NCBI GenBank assembly: GCA_022419385.1
Contig: JAJUBI010000007.1
Coordinates: 343,768-407,767 of the forward strand
Length of the DNA: 64,000 bases
DNA from: Paraconiothyrium sp. Pb-2020
Lineage: Eukaryota > Ascomycota > Dothideomycetes > Pleosporales > Didymosphaeriaceae
Direction of reading: 5' to 3'
Below, piece by piece: positions 21,569 through 33,069 of this stretch (position 1 is the first letter of the stretch; each line of letters begins with the position of its first letter). The notes under the pieces were generated by a model that was given only the letters and a program-made list of their open reading frames with translations, made no database searches and was not told the DNA's origin. The position numbers and the translations under genes were made by a program.

Positions 21569-23026
21569 GACACCACCACCATGCGCGCCTTTACTGCGCG
21601 ATAACGAGCGTGAGGAGAGCGAGAGGCATACCCAACGAGAGGGGACGAAAGGGGAACTTTGGAGGGCGTGCTGGGGTGTAATTGCATCCGCTAGTCATCT
21701 GAGGCCGCGTTTCCGCTGCATCGGCAGAGCTTTGGCCGCAACCTTGGAACCAGCAACTCACGACCAACAACCTCGCACTGCTCTTTACGAAGACCATGAC
21801 GTTGTACAGACTATCGCTCGGCAAGGCCTGCGCCGTCGCGGGTAGCACAAGTACTTCGCGATACTAACCTGCTCGTGGAACGCCTCCATGGCCCATGGTT
21901 CATCGCCCAGAGTCTACCCAACCTTGCCATGCATGAATGCACGGAATGGGGCAGAAAGCTTGCTCGGAGACGCCCGCAAGCCACCAGCCGCCGAACAGCC
22001 CGTGGGCGTCGGTGCCACAACGTCCCTTTCCCCTCGATGTGGACCATGCGTTGTGGAGCTTTCCAAGATTGCGATTCATGCGCTGAGCGTGAACCCTTGG
22101 GAAACATGATGCTCGGAACTTATTTCCAAACAACAAGACTTGGACGGCGCCACGTTGCGGCCTGCAGGAGTGCGATGCAGCATCAGCACGCTCGCGACTC
22201 CGGCAATGTGGATGCGCGGCCCTAGATTCGAGCTCTCTCGAGGCCCTGGCCCTGCAGCAGCTCGGATGGCATTCCAGCCGTGAGGGGCTGACATCCATGG
22301 TTCGCCGCCAGGGATGCGCAAGAGGCTCGGCATCCCCAGCTGCTCGACACGTCGCCACTCGCTGCCCTCTCCGCAGCAGGCGGGCAGTCTTCGAACGAGC
22401 TATTGATTGTCCGACGATGCTTCAGCGTACACGTAAACACAGACGCGACCTCGTTAGCGAGCGAGCGGTTGTAGCGGATGGACAGTGTACAACACTGCAC
22501 CCGGATACACAGTCTCATATATGCGGGAAAACTGCCGGATGAAAGTCCCCATGGGCAACGCGTGAGCACACGAGGGACCTGGTCGGCGAGGCCTCGTATG
22601 CCTCGGACTCGCCGCGCAGGCAACACAACAGACGGCTGATGACGGTTGTCAATACAGAGACACATGCTTCGTGAAACATTGAGATCGCAGCTACCCCCAG
22701 AACGGCAGCAGAGATGCATCTATGATCGTCTTCGCGTCTAGACGGCGCGATAAACGTCGTTAGCTGCGAGCGCAATATCCGCCTGGCCCGTGGCTAGAGG
22801 CTCGGCTGTACAGTCAACACCCCGGTCGCAATCTGGGTCAACACCACCCGCGGCCTCCTCTCGGCGCCGCGCGGGCTGGCTAGTCCTTGCCTGTGTCTCT
22901 CTCCTCTCCTCTCCTCCTTCTGAAGCTCTGTCTGAGCGCAATGTGGAGTGGTGATGCCCGCCATTGCTCCCGTGGCTGAGTGGCTTCCGTACCTGAGTCG
23001 CCAGCACGCGGCGCCCAGTCGACAAC
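21569..23026. other. Divergent upstream region
   Basis: 1.46 kb between divergent genes. Open frames up to 165 codons overlap on both strands and read as Arg/Ala/Cys/Ser-rich noise. I see no motif-bearing protein or RNA gene. The right 140 bp contains a CT-rich promoter tract. Confidence 0.5.
22891..22921 (+). promoter_or_regulatory. CT-rich core promoter tract
   Basis: A run of about 30 almost pure pyrimidines (CTCTCTCCTCTCCTCTCC type) lies 105-135 nt before the ATG at 23027. This is the usual fungal CT block near the transcription start. Confidence 0.45.
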
Positions 23027-25139
23027 ATGCCCGTTCCCCAGCGGTACCGACGATGCGCCCAGCTCTGCCTCCTCGCCGCGACGCTCTTCACGCCATCGCT
23101 CGCCGATAACAAGAACCTACCTGCCCCAGTGTCTGTTGCGCCTGACCAGAACTGGGAGGGCATTGATGGCAGCTGGAACACCTTCAGTCTGCGCGTAGGT
23201 ACGCCCTATCAGCCCGTGCATGTCTTCGTCTCCACCGCCAGCCAGCAGACATGGACCGTGGCCAAATACGCCTGCATGCACTCTGTGACCGACTCTGCGA
23301 CACATATTACCACTGAAAAACAGGACACTGATTGCTACGACTCGCGTGGATGGACCTTCGACTCAAATACTTCCACATCATGGCAACACAACGGCTTCTA
23401 CCAGCTATGGATTGAGAAAAACTTGGATTTAGCAGGCAATGGACAGTATGGATGGGATACCGTGGGTCTGGGATTGCCGGGAGAAGAGGGTCCGACATTG
23501 ACAAACACGACCGTGGGCACAGTCATCTCGAGCGACTTCTGGCTTGGGCACTTTGGCGTAAATCCAAAGTCCACAAATTTCACCAACTTTACCGATCCTT
23601 CGCCGAGCTACATGACACTTCTCTTCGAGCAAAACCAGATACCGAGCGTGTCGTTCGGTTACACTGCGGGCGCTCAATACCGTGTGTATTCTCAAATCAC
23701 AAGTTTGCAATGCGCTAACGTTGTCAGACGGAGCTTCCGTGCTCGGAAGCCTCACGCTTGGTGGCTACGACTCTTCGCGGTTCATGGAAAACGATCTGAC
23801 CTGGAGCTTCGCGCCTGACAACGAGAGGGATATCGTCGTAGGCATCGTGGGCATATCGGCAACCAGCGCTACCAAATCAAACATCAACCTCCTGAACCGC
23901 GATCCGTTTTCCATATACATCGACTCCACCGTTGCCGAGCTATGGCTGCCTGTTGAAGTCTGCGAAGCCTTCGAAGATGCCTTTGGACTGGTTTACGACA
24001 ATATCACAGGCCTGTATCTCGTCAACGACCAGCTACACGATAGGCTCAAGGCGGACAATCCTTCCGTTACCTTCCTGCTCGGCCAAAAGTACGACACTAA
24101 TGCAACTGTCAATATTACGCTTCCTTACGACGCATTTGATTTGCAGGCCAGTCCGCCATACAAAGGCTTGACCAACGCGACCAACTACTTCCCTATCAGG
24201 CGTGCTACAAAGGACAACCAATTCACGCTCGGGCGCACCTTTCTGCAGGAGTCGTATCTCACCGTGGATTGGGAGCGTCAGAACTTCTCCATATCTGCGT
24301 GCAATTGGGTGCTTGAAGAAAATAAGAACATTGTTTCCATCATCTCACCCAAGTACACGGGCGAAAATGACCCTTCGTCGAGCGGCCTTTCGACGGGAGC
24401 CATTATTGGTATCGCGGTCGGCATCGGTCTGGTTGTGATACTCGCTGCGGGTGCATTCTTTTTATGGTTTCGTCGACGACGACAAAAGCAAGAGGATGAG
24501 AAGGCCAAGGCCGAATATGCGGAACAAGCTGCGGCTGCCGGAAAAGAATCACCAAGCGAAAAGGAGGAGCCTGGGAGTTCATCTACACAAGAAAACGGAC
24601 AAGGGCACGTGTTCCCAAAGGCCGAGTTACCGGCAGATTCGAAACACGCGGGTGCAGACAGAAAGGACGGGGACTCGCCTACGTTCGGAAGGCTTGTCGA
24701 AGCGGAGAACACGGAGCGGCCCATCTACGAAATGGAAGGCGACACGCCTACCCCGAACGAAGCCGGCGGACGGCAGCTTTCAGAAAAAGAGACGATGATG
24801 GTTCGCGAAGCAAGGTACAACGGAGTGGATCCAAGTGGGACTCCAGACACTTCATCGCCCGGGTTTGAAGAAAACACACGGCACAGACCTGCACCGTTGA
24901 CCGGGTTGGATGTTGCCATGGTGAACAGGAGACTACCTGTGTCTCCAGTAACCCCCTTGACTCCGCGCACTAGAGATGGAGCGAGCTTGGAAGCGAACGA
25001 TACGTTCTTTCAGCCATTGCAGCGGCGGACCCCGCGCGACGGCAGCTTTTTGGAAACGGAAGACACGCTCTTCTCTCCCGTCTCCCCTCTAGACGGGCCA
25101 ACAGAGACGTCGCGGCGGCGTTTTTCTTACGAATCATGA
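23027..25139 (+). CDS. Membrane-anchored aspartic-protease-fold protein, probably catalytically dead
   Basis: Predicted 688 aa from exons 23027-23681 and 23728-25139 (donor GTGTGT, branch GCTAACG). Layout: signal peptide (LCLLAATLFTPSLA), a luminal/extracellular domain of about 400 residues with the pepsin-family A1 pattern, one membrane helix near residues 445-470 (IIGIAVGIGLVVILAAGAFF) followed by RRRR, and a 215-residue Ser/Pro/Glu-rich cytoplasmic tail. The A1 strands are clear (FSLRVGTPYQPVHVFV, GSLTLGGYDSSRF, FTLGRTFLQESYLTVDW). The first catalytic DTG motif is replaced by VSTASQQTW, so normal catalysis is unlikely; the second site reads IDSTVAELWLP. Many N-glycosylation sequons. Fungal genomes carry such single-pass A1-like proteins; a sensor or receptor role is my inference. 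Confidence 0.85.
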
Positions 25140-26070
25140 CCAAAAAGTAATGGCATTGGGTCGGCGTTTGGGCATAGGCACTGGATAATGACGGAGGAGC
25201 TTCGCGATTTCTGGTTATGTGGCGTTCACGGAAGATACCTGCGCGCTGTCGCACTCTAGGGATTATTGGGCAACGTGTTGGAGAGCTGGTGGGAAGCATG
25301 CATTGCATATAAGAGATGCCCATGTCTGTACATACTTTCCTTGCGTCACAATCTACTCTGCCAGACGTGCAGTCACATGCATTGGCAATTTCCAGATCAA
25401 CATGCAGAAGCAAATTCCGCACTTAGGTATACCGTTACGGCGCGACAAAGAATTAGCCCACCACAAAGGTCTCGCACTGCGCTTGCTTAGCCTCCGGCTT
25501 TGAGCTGCATGACAAGGCTGGTGGGCCAAGATGCCCACTACGCGACGGTGCTGCAATTCGGCGTGCGCGGCCATGGTAGCATAAGAATTCGGGGGTTCCG
25601 TTAGGCTGTGCGTTGTGGGTGAAGAGGGACGGCGGGGCAGGCGGTCTGGTCACCGAATTAGCGGCGCGAGCAGGCCGCCTGAGTGGCTTGTCCCTCGAAC
25701 CCCACCATGGCCATCCCTCTAAAGCGCATGTAAAGGCAGCAACACCACCGCCTTTTGTTCTGCTGCCGTCCCGTCAATCGCTTGTCCCGCCGCCGAATTT
25801 CGCCTTACCTCTGTCATTTGCCCACATCCTGCCGGCCCTGCGTCCGGTTGCGACAGCCGCCCTGCCCTGTCATTGTCCCGCCTGGAGCGCCAGTCAATTG
25901 CAGTCGTCACCTTCGCCGCGCGCCTAGAGCTCTGCGCCTTATATCCACTCCGCCAGGCCCCTCCTATCCGCCTTCTTTCGCAGCCTCTCCTTCCTCGTCC
26001 TACGCACAGTCGCCGTGCCGCCGACCCTCTTCTCGACCCCGCCAGTCCAGCAGCCTCGTGAACAGCCGTA
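25140..26070. other. Upstream region of the MAP kinase gene
   Basis: No gene is supported. The last 130 bp before the kinase ATG are strongly pyrimidine-rich, fitting a leader or promoter. A 143-codon minus-strand frame at 25719-26150 overlaps the kinase start and has no motif. Confidence 0.5.
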
Positions 26071-27658
26071 ATGTCTGACCTCGCAGGCCGGAAGGTCTTC
26101 AAGGTGTTCAACCAGGAGTTCGTGGTCGACGAGCGGTACAACGTCACCAAGGAGCTGGGCCAGGGAGCCTACGGCATAGTCTGGTACGCGGCAACGCGCC
26201 GTCCCAGCGTATGCATGCTAACCCGGTAGCAGCGCGGCTACCAACAACCAGACAGGCGAAGGCGTCGCTATCAAAAAGGTCACCAATGTCTTCAGCAAGA
26301 AGATCCTCGCCAAGCGCGCCCTGCGTGAGATCAAGTTGTTGCAACACTTCAGAGGTAAGTCTTCTTTGTGGCAGTCACTGGCATACAACGTCCGCTAACA
26401 CACGGTAGGGCACCGCAACGTACGAGTGTCACAATACCCTCTTCGATACACACGCTGAACATACACTGCAGATAACATGTCTTTACGACATGGACATTCC
26501 GCGTCCGGACAACTTCAACGAGTGCTACCTCTACGAGGGTACAGTCAGCCTTACTGCACGCACCGGTACACTGCTGACCGAGTATAGAGCTCATGGAGTG
26601 CGATTTGGCCGCCATCATCAGGTCCGGCCAGCCTCTCACCGACGCCCATTTCCAGTCCTTCATCTACCAGATCCTTTGCGGCCTGAAGTACATTCACTCG
26701 GCGAACGTGCTCCATCGAGACCTCAAACCCGGTAATTTGCTGGTCAACGCCGACTGCGAGCTCAAAATCTGCGATTTTGGTCTTGCCAGAGGTTTCTCCA
26801 TGGATCCCGAGGAAAATGCGGGTTACATGACCGAATATGTGGCCACCAGGTGGTACAGAGCACCCGAGATCATGTTAAGCTTCCAGAGCTATACCAAAGC
26901 CAGTATGTCGATCTTTCCCTTCCTTTGGCATTTCGGGTCTGTGTGTGATGTAGGTGTGGATAAGCACCTTACCACACTTACAAAAGTTTCCCTTACTAAT
27001 CCTGCATATCGATTACTGACCCACACGCGCAGTCGACGTCTGGTCGGTGGGCTGCATTCTCGCCGAACTATTGGGCGGCAAGCCCTTCTTCAAGGGTCGA
27101 GACTACGTCGACCAGCTGAATCAAATCCTTCACTACCTCGGCACCCCCAACGAGGAAACCCTCTCGCGCATCGGCTCGCCCCGCGCCCAGGACTACGTGC
27201 GCAACCTACCCTACATGCAAAAAGTCTCCTTCCAGTCCCTCTTCCGACAAGCCAACCCTGACGCGCTGGACCTCCTCGATCGCATGCTCGCCTTTGACCC
27301 CTCGTCCCGCATCAGCGTCGAAGAGGCCCTCGAGCACCGCTATTTGCACATCTGGCACGATGCCTCCGACGAGCCAAACTGCCCCACTACCTTCGACTTC
27401 CAATTCGAGGTCGTGGAAGACATCGCTGAGATGAAGAAGATGATTCTGCAGGAGGTGAACCGCTTCCGTCAGCAGGTGCGTGTGCAGCCTGGTGGCCAGG
27501 GTGGGGTGGGACAGCAGCAGCCCACCGTGCCGATACCGAATAACTATGACCGTAGTGGGTATGAGGATCCCCGGCCACATGAGGCAATGGCGCAGGGCGG
27601 GTGGCAGGGCAATGAGCTCGAGAGGGATTTGCAGGGTCTAGATGCGCGCATGCGATAG
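26071..27658 (+). CDS. slt2: Cell-wall-integrity MAP kinase (Slt2/Mpk1 orthologue)
   Basis: Predicted 417-aa serine/threonine kinase, terminal kinase of the Pkc1-Bck1-Mkk cell-wall-integrity cascade, acting in cytosol and nucleus. Six exons: 26071-26183, 26233-26354, 26409-26419 (11 nt), 26472-26538, 26588-26902 and 27033-27658. The acceptor at 26232 was preferred over 26229 because it yields the canonical GQGAYGIVCAATNNQTG. Features: glycine loop, VAIKK lysine, HRDLKPGNLLVN catalytic loop, DFGLARG, and a TEY activation motif in GYMTEYVATRWYRAPE. The APE and WSVGCILAELL blocks follow, then a C-terminal common-docking-like DASDEPNCP segment and a Gln-rich tail. Sequence is near-identical to what is expected across Pezizomycotina, so the call is secure. 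Confidence 0.97.
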
Positions 27659-27946
27659 GATGCTGCGCGTAGAAAGGCCCGCAAGGTAGAAAGTGGACTC
27701 GAGAGAGGTATTAATTCTATGAGGTTGGGATGAGTCATCTATGGATAGAGATGTGCGGAGGACAAATTCCCGGTTGATCTATCTTTCATTATAAGAAAAC
27801 AAATTATGAGTGTGGCCTATGCAATATCATTGGCGACGTGAGCACGATGCGGGATCATCCTTCCTGAGGATGTAGAAATGCTTTCCGGCACATATCCTCC
27901 AGACTCACATAGATCAGCCGTGCCACAGTATCAACGCAACACCCCT

Positions 27947-29029
27947 TTACCTCCCCAACGCCGCCAAAACATCACCCTCCAAACTCTCCATCAGCCCCGG
28001 AGCCTCCCCCTTATACCCAAATGCCTTCCCCGCCCTCACCGCCCTCGTCCTCGAATTCGAAGCATACAGATACCGCCCCAATTGCGGAAACCTCGGATGC
28101 CTCGCCATCCCATCAATCACCTCCAGCCCGACCTCCACCGGCTCCGCATCCGCCACAACCCCCTCTCTCTCCAGCACCTTCCCGATCCCCCGCGCCACAT
28201 CGATGTGCCTATGCTCCTGCGTCCCCGCAAAGTAATACCCCGGATACTCCCCCGGTCCCGAGAACGAAGTGTCATCGTCAACAGCCGCTTCCACAACGCG
28301 TACATACAGCTTCATAAGGTCCCCGATATGCACCCAGCTCCTTGCATTCGCTCCCTCCCCGTAGTAAAACGGCCTATTCCCCGCCTCCCTCACGTCTGCG
28401 ATGAACATGCGGACGAAAACGCTCTGCGTGTTTCCCAGCCCGGTGCCTCGCCCGTAGATATCCGGCGGACACATGATTGCGATGCGCACCTTTTCGCCGT
28501 GGTCGGCTGCGGCGCGGAAAAGGAGTTTCTCAGTGCCGCGGTGGAGGGCGTCGTCGGGGAGGGAGGCGAGTGTGGCGATGTCCGTGGGGGAGGCGTCGGA
28601 GTAGACTTTTGGGTTGAGGGTGCCTAGGTGGGGGGTAGAGGCCCAGTCTGAGAGGATGCCTGTGCCGGAGAGGTGGAGGAGGTAAGAAGGTGTGGGCTTT
28701 GAGGTGAGGCCTGCGAGGAGGGCGGTTAGGGATGGCTCGTGGTCGGAGTCGCCGTTGTGGACTACTATGTCGGCGCGAGAAGCCTGCTCTGCTAGTATCT
28801 CTGCGCTGTCATAGTCGCCCTGGACTATTTTTACATTGGGGTAGACGGAGGGGAAAGATGGAGGTGTTTTGCGGAGGAGGACGGTGATGGAGTAGGAGGG
28901 GTGGGCGGTTACAAGGGCGTGGAGGACGGAGCCGCCGATGTAGCCTGTGGCGCCGGTGCTGTGTCATCTCAGTATCGTGGAGACGGGAGTTATGGAAATA
29001 GACAATTACAGGAAGATCTTGGGAGACAT
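27947..29029 (-). CDS. NAD(P)-dependent epimerase/dehydratase-like protein (extended SDR)
   Basis: Predicted 343-aa cytosolic oxidoreductase-like protein. Exon 1 is only 20 nt (29029-29010, MSPKIF plus two bases); exon 2 is 28958-27947. Splicing creates the Rossmann nucleotide-binding motif LTGATGYIGGSV at the very N-terminus. An acidic residue after strand 2 and the VQGDYDS segment fit an atypical SDR. The later CPPDIYGRGTG block, with the YxxxK not obvious, and the WVHIGDLMKLYVRVVE segment match the family of fungal epimerase-like proteins. The substrate is unknown. It is tail-to-tail with the MAP kinase, 288 bp apart. The tiny first exon is easy to miss in automatic annotation. Confidence 0.85.
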
Positions 29030-29645
29030 GGTTGGGGTTGGTATTTTACTAGTTCTACGCGAGGGTCTGGAGGTTAGACTGCGTGTGGGGGAAGCTCACG
29101 GCGCATTTAAAATGTTCTAATTGAATGACCTTGCTATATATGCTTGAGGGAGATGATCGAATGGGGAAAGGAAAGTGGTGTTGTGTAGGGTTGTGATTGG
29201 TAATCTGCCCCGCAGAGTGGACCTTTCATGGTATGATGTTGTTTGTAAAGTCCGGACGAGCGTTCGGACCGGTGTATAGGAGGTAGGTGTGTCACTGTAG
29301 ATTCTCGTAGTGTGAATCCTACGTCTCGCTTTTAGAGGTATTGATCGTGGAGGTTGTGTAAGTACAAAGTAATGATCGGCGTAACTCAACTATCACCATG
29401 GGAGTTAGCGCTATGAGAATCCAAACCGATGTTATACGCCTGATACGCAACATTGTTTCAGGGCTTGATTGAGATACGTACCTGTGTGCAGTTTACAAAG
29501 CATAGCCAACGGCGAGGCAGTGAGAGATCGAGACTTGGAAAAAGACTTGCACTCTATATCTCGCTCTATCAATAACGCTTATAGAAGATTAGTGTTGGAA
29601 TGAAAACATGATAGACTAGTAAAGCACTGTTTATCGCAGTTCAAG
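29030..29645. other. Intergenic, no gene seen
   Basis: Divergent upstream region of the SDR gene. A+T content is higher than in the flanks, and open frames are short. Nothing else is visible. Confidence 0.45.
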
Positions 29646-30699
29646 ATGTATTCAAATGAACCTAATTATTCCGTGCGGCTGGACACGGCCCCGACAATGC
29701 GACCCCACTGCATCGGCCCCATCCAGGTCACTCCTTCGTGCTGCATCAACATAGCAGACCCACACATGTCTCTCTCAGCTGGTGTCGCATTGCATGCAGG
29801 ACGAAAGTTACTATTTATAAGGGCGCCCACATTTGGAATCGCGACTCAACGCCTTTTCCGACGCGTGGATGCCACGCTCTGTCAACGACGGTTATCAACA
29901 GCGATTTATCGAACACTAAATCACGCAAACAGCGAAATCCGTCTCATCTTGATAATTCCAGGCCAGAAGGATGACGAAGTTGCGTGTCGATTGGAGGTGG
30001 TCTCACTCAACCCCCCCTTCCCGCAAATAGCCCAGATACCAGGGTTCTGTACTTGGAGGCGGCAAGCCTAGATGAGCATATCATCTCGATTAGAGATCAG
30101 GAGGTGTCTTTGAGTGATACGCTGAGCAATCTGGAATCCGCTTTGGGTCATGCAGAGTGCGTAGTTACAGAGTTGCAGACACCGCCAACAGAGCCCAAAC
30201 TAGACGCTCATCAATCTACTCGGCATGTAATAGAAAGGACTGCGCACGCAACGCAAATGACTCGCCATGGACAGAGAACGCTCGCATCGAGATCCAATTA
30301 TATCATCGCACGAACAACATAATACTACAATTCCTCAATGCGCCACCGGCAGCTGAAGGCGTGACTGTGCTCCAGCCGTTTCATGATGTAGTCAAAGCCC
30401 GTGTATACGAGCGCTTTGTCCAGAGAAATCAACCTTACATCGAAAGCGATCCATTTGAGGGCGTCGACTTCATGTTTTACACCAGCGCCGGAAGGATCGG
30501 GAAATGCCTCAACAGGGTGGATGTCGGCGACGAGCTTTGGATGCTACCAGGCTCGAAGACAGTGTTTGTCCTCCGGCCTGGCGAAGCCGACGATGGACAC
30601 AACCAGAGATACCGCATCGTTGGGCCCTGCGTTTGTAACGGTGCTTCCAGAGCGAACATCAACGTAAGTGCGACTATGCAATGCATTGAGATCGTATGA
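29646..30699 (+). pseudogene. Internally deleted HET-domain (heterokaryon incompatibility) gene
   Basis: Three pieces in order match the two ends of a fungal HET protein. Piece 1 (frame from 29646, or the ATG at 29766) ends with EIRLILIIPGQKDDEVACRL and EVVSLN, the usual lead-in to the HET domain. After a run of seven C at 30011-30017 the frame must change to read RVLYLEAASLDEHIISIRDQ and LSDTLSNLESALGH. An intron-like GTAATA..ACAGAG (30227-30276) then leads to piece 3, with VGDELWMLPGSKTVFVLRPG and RYRIVGPC, the usual HET-protein C-terminus. The central HET signature (SYVWG.., then the WIDAICINQ-type block) is absent. A GTAAGT at 30664 could be a last donor. I read it as a relic. Confidence 0.65.
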
Positions 30700-31059
30700 A
30701 AAGCACCGTCGCTCTGTCGAATGACGAATGGGGTTGATCGACAGCTGTAATGTTACGTCTTCGCTTGAGGTAGTACTTTCTCAGCGTTCGGACGTTAACG
30801 TCTTGTTCTGTTACATAGAAGACTCAAGATAGAATATCTTTCTTGTGTAGAACATCACGATTGGAAAGAACATGTTGTAAGTACGCAATCAACAGAGGCG
30901 GGTGAGTTGATTGATCTCTCATGGAATGCCAAGACCCTAAGCCCCATACGGTTACGGCGGGATCGGTGAACTTCTCCGCACCTGCCGACTTCTCGAAACT
31001 TTTTTTTGGCCCGTAACAACCAGCACTTTCGCAAGTCGCAACTCGCCAATACTCTCACC
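30700..31059. other. Upstream region of the Has1 gene
   Basis: 360 bp without a gene. A CACC context precedes the Has1 ATG. No TATA box, as is common for ribosome-biogenesis genes. Confidence 0.45.
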
Positions 31060-33069
31060 ATGTCTTCCGCCCAGGAGATCGAGACGAAGAAGCGTAAGAG
31101 AAAGCACAAGAGCAAGACGCGCGAGGAGGCGACTATCGCAGAGCCGGTCAGCAACGGCGTCGCAGGACCACAGAAGCCCCGCAAGAAGGCGAAGAAGGAG
31201 CACACGCCCGAGCCCGAGGTCGCTGAGGATGAGGCTAGCAATCCCGAAGAGGAGAACGAGGAGGAACTCAATGCGGAACTTAAAAAGATTGCTGCGGACG
31301 CCAAGGTCGCTGAAGTTGAAGATGAAGACGGTGACCAGTCTGGCGATGAGGCAGACAACGTTGAGGCAGCCACCGGCGCGAACGCAGACCTTGTTTCGAG
31401 CACCTCGATGCCCACCGTCGACGACCCCGTCAAGTTTCCCGACCTCAAACTGAGCGAACGAACCATGAAGGCGATCGAAGGAATGGGCTTTGAAAACATG
31501 ACGGAGATCCAGCGGCGCGCTATACCGCCTCTACTAGCCGGCAAGGACGTGCTCGGTGCCGCAAAGACTGGATCCGGCAAGACTTTGGCTTTCTTGATTC
31601 CCGTTATTGAGATGCTTTCGGCCATGAAGTTCAAGCCTCGAAACGGTACAGGCGCGATCGTCGTTGCACCAACTAGAGAATTGGCTCTTCAGATTTTTGG
31701 CGTTGCACGAGAACTCATGGAACACCACTCTCAGACTGTAAGCCCGAATCCTCTCAGGATGATATGGACCATGCTAACGGTGTTTCAGTATGGTATATTC
31801 ATGGGCGGCGCAAACCGTTCTGCAGAGGCCGCGAAGCTGGTCAAGGGCGTAAATCTGATGATCGCCACCCCTGGTCGGTTACTCGATCATCTGCGAGGCA
31901 CCGAGGGCTTTGTATTCAAGAACCTGAAGAGCTTGATCATCGATGAGGCCGACAGGATCTTGGAAGTCGGTTTCGAAGACGAGATGAGAAGTATCATCAA
32001 ATGTCTGCCGAAAGACAGACAGACGATGCTCTTCTCTGCAACGCAGACAACAAAAGTCGAGGACCTCGCGCGTATCTCGTTGAAGCCAGGACCTCTCTAC
32101 ATCAACGTGGACTACAGAGAAGAGCATAGTACGGTCGCAGGATTAGAACAGGGCTACGTCATCTGTGATAGCGACTCACGGTTCAGACTTCTTTTCTCGT
32201 TCCTGAAAAAACACCAGAAGAAGAAGATCATCGTATTCTTCTCATCTTGCAATGCGGTCAAGTATTACGCAGAGTGTACGTTGGAGAACCTTTCACACAC
32301 GAAGGTAGCTAACATTACTAGTACTAAATTATATCGACCTGCCTGTGCTCGACCTCCACGGTAAGCTCAAGCAGCAAGCTCGAACCAATCGGTTTTTCGA
32401 GTTCTGTAACGCACAGTCGGGGACTCTCATCTGCACCGATGTAGCTGCCCGTGGGCTTGACATCCCAGAGGTCGATTGGGTCATACAGTTCGATCCGCCG
32501 GATGACCCGAGAGATTACATCCACCGCGTCGGACGTACTGCGCGTGGAAGCAACGGCAAGGGCCGCTCCCTCATGTTCCTGCTTCCCAGCGAAGTAGGCT
32601 TCCTCAAGCTGCTTAAGGAAGCGCGTGTTCCTTTGGTGGAATTTGAGCTGCCGGCAAACAAGATGTGAGTTATCACAGCCCTCCAGCCCTCTGATCAGCG
32701 CTATAACGGATCACTCCACTACTTTCTGCGCCGACAGCTAAAGAGTAGCGCTAACGATGTTCCAGATTGAACATCCAATCTCAACTCGAGGCGCTAATAG
32801 GAAAGAATTACTATCTCAACAAGTCAGCAAAGGAAGGCTACAAGGCGTACCTCCATTCGTACGCATCACACAGTCTGCGGTCTGTATTTGATGTGCACAA
32901 GCTCGATTTGGTCAAGGTTGCCAAGTCTTTTGGATTCTCAACGCCGCCGCGGGTGGACATCACACTCGGCGCCAGTTTAGCGAGAGACAAGAAGGTCGAA
33001 GGAAGAAGAGCGTACGGCAGCCAGCCGAAGCAGGGCAGGAGGCCAATGAAGCCCAACAAACGATTCTAA
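31060..33069 (+). CDS. HAS1: ATP-dependent DEAD-box RNA helicase Has1
   Basis: Predicted 603-aa nucleolar helicase needed for 40S and 60S ribosomal-subunit assembly. Exons: 31060-31737, 31789-32275, 32322-32664 and 32766-33069; the ATG at 31060 has a CACCATG context. Residues 1-120 are Lys-rich then acidic (nucleolar targeting). The helicase core shows the Q-motif region (FPDLKLSERTMKAIEGMGF..IQRRAIP), motif I AAKTGSGKT, PTRELALQ, TPGRLLDHL, DEAD in IIDEADRILEVGF, SAT in LFSATQTT, IVFFSSC, TDVAARGLDIP and HRVGRTARG. The C-terminus has the Has1-typical basic tail (QPKQGRRPMKPNKRF). Intron 2 restores YYAELLNYIDLPVLDLHGK. Intron 1 is 51 nt, in frame and stop-free. Confidence 0.96.
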
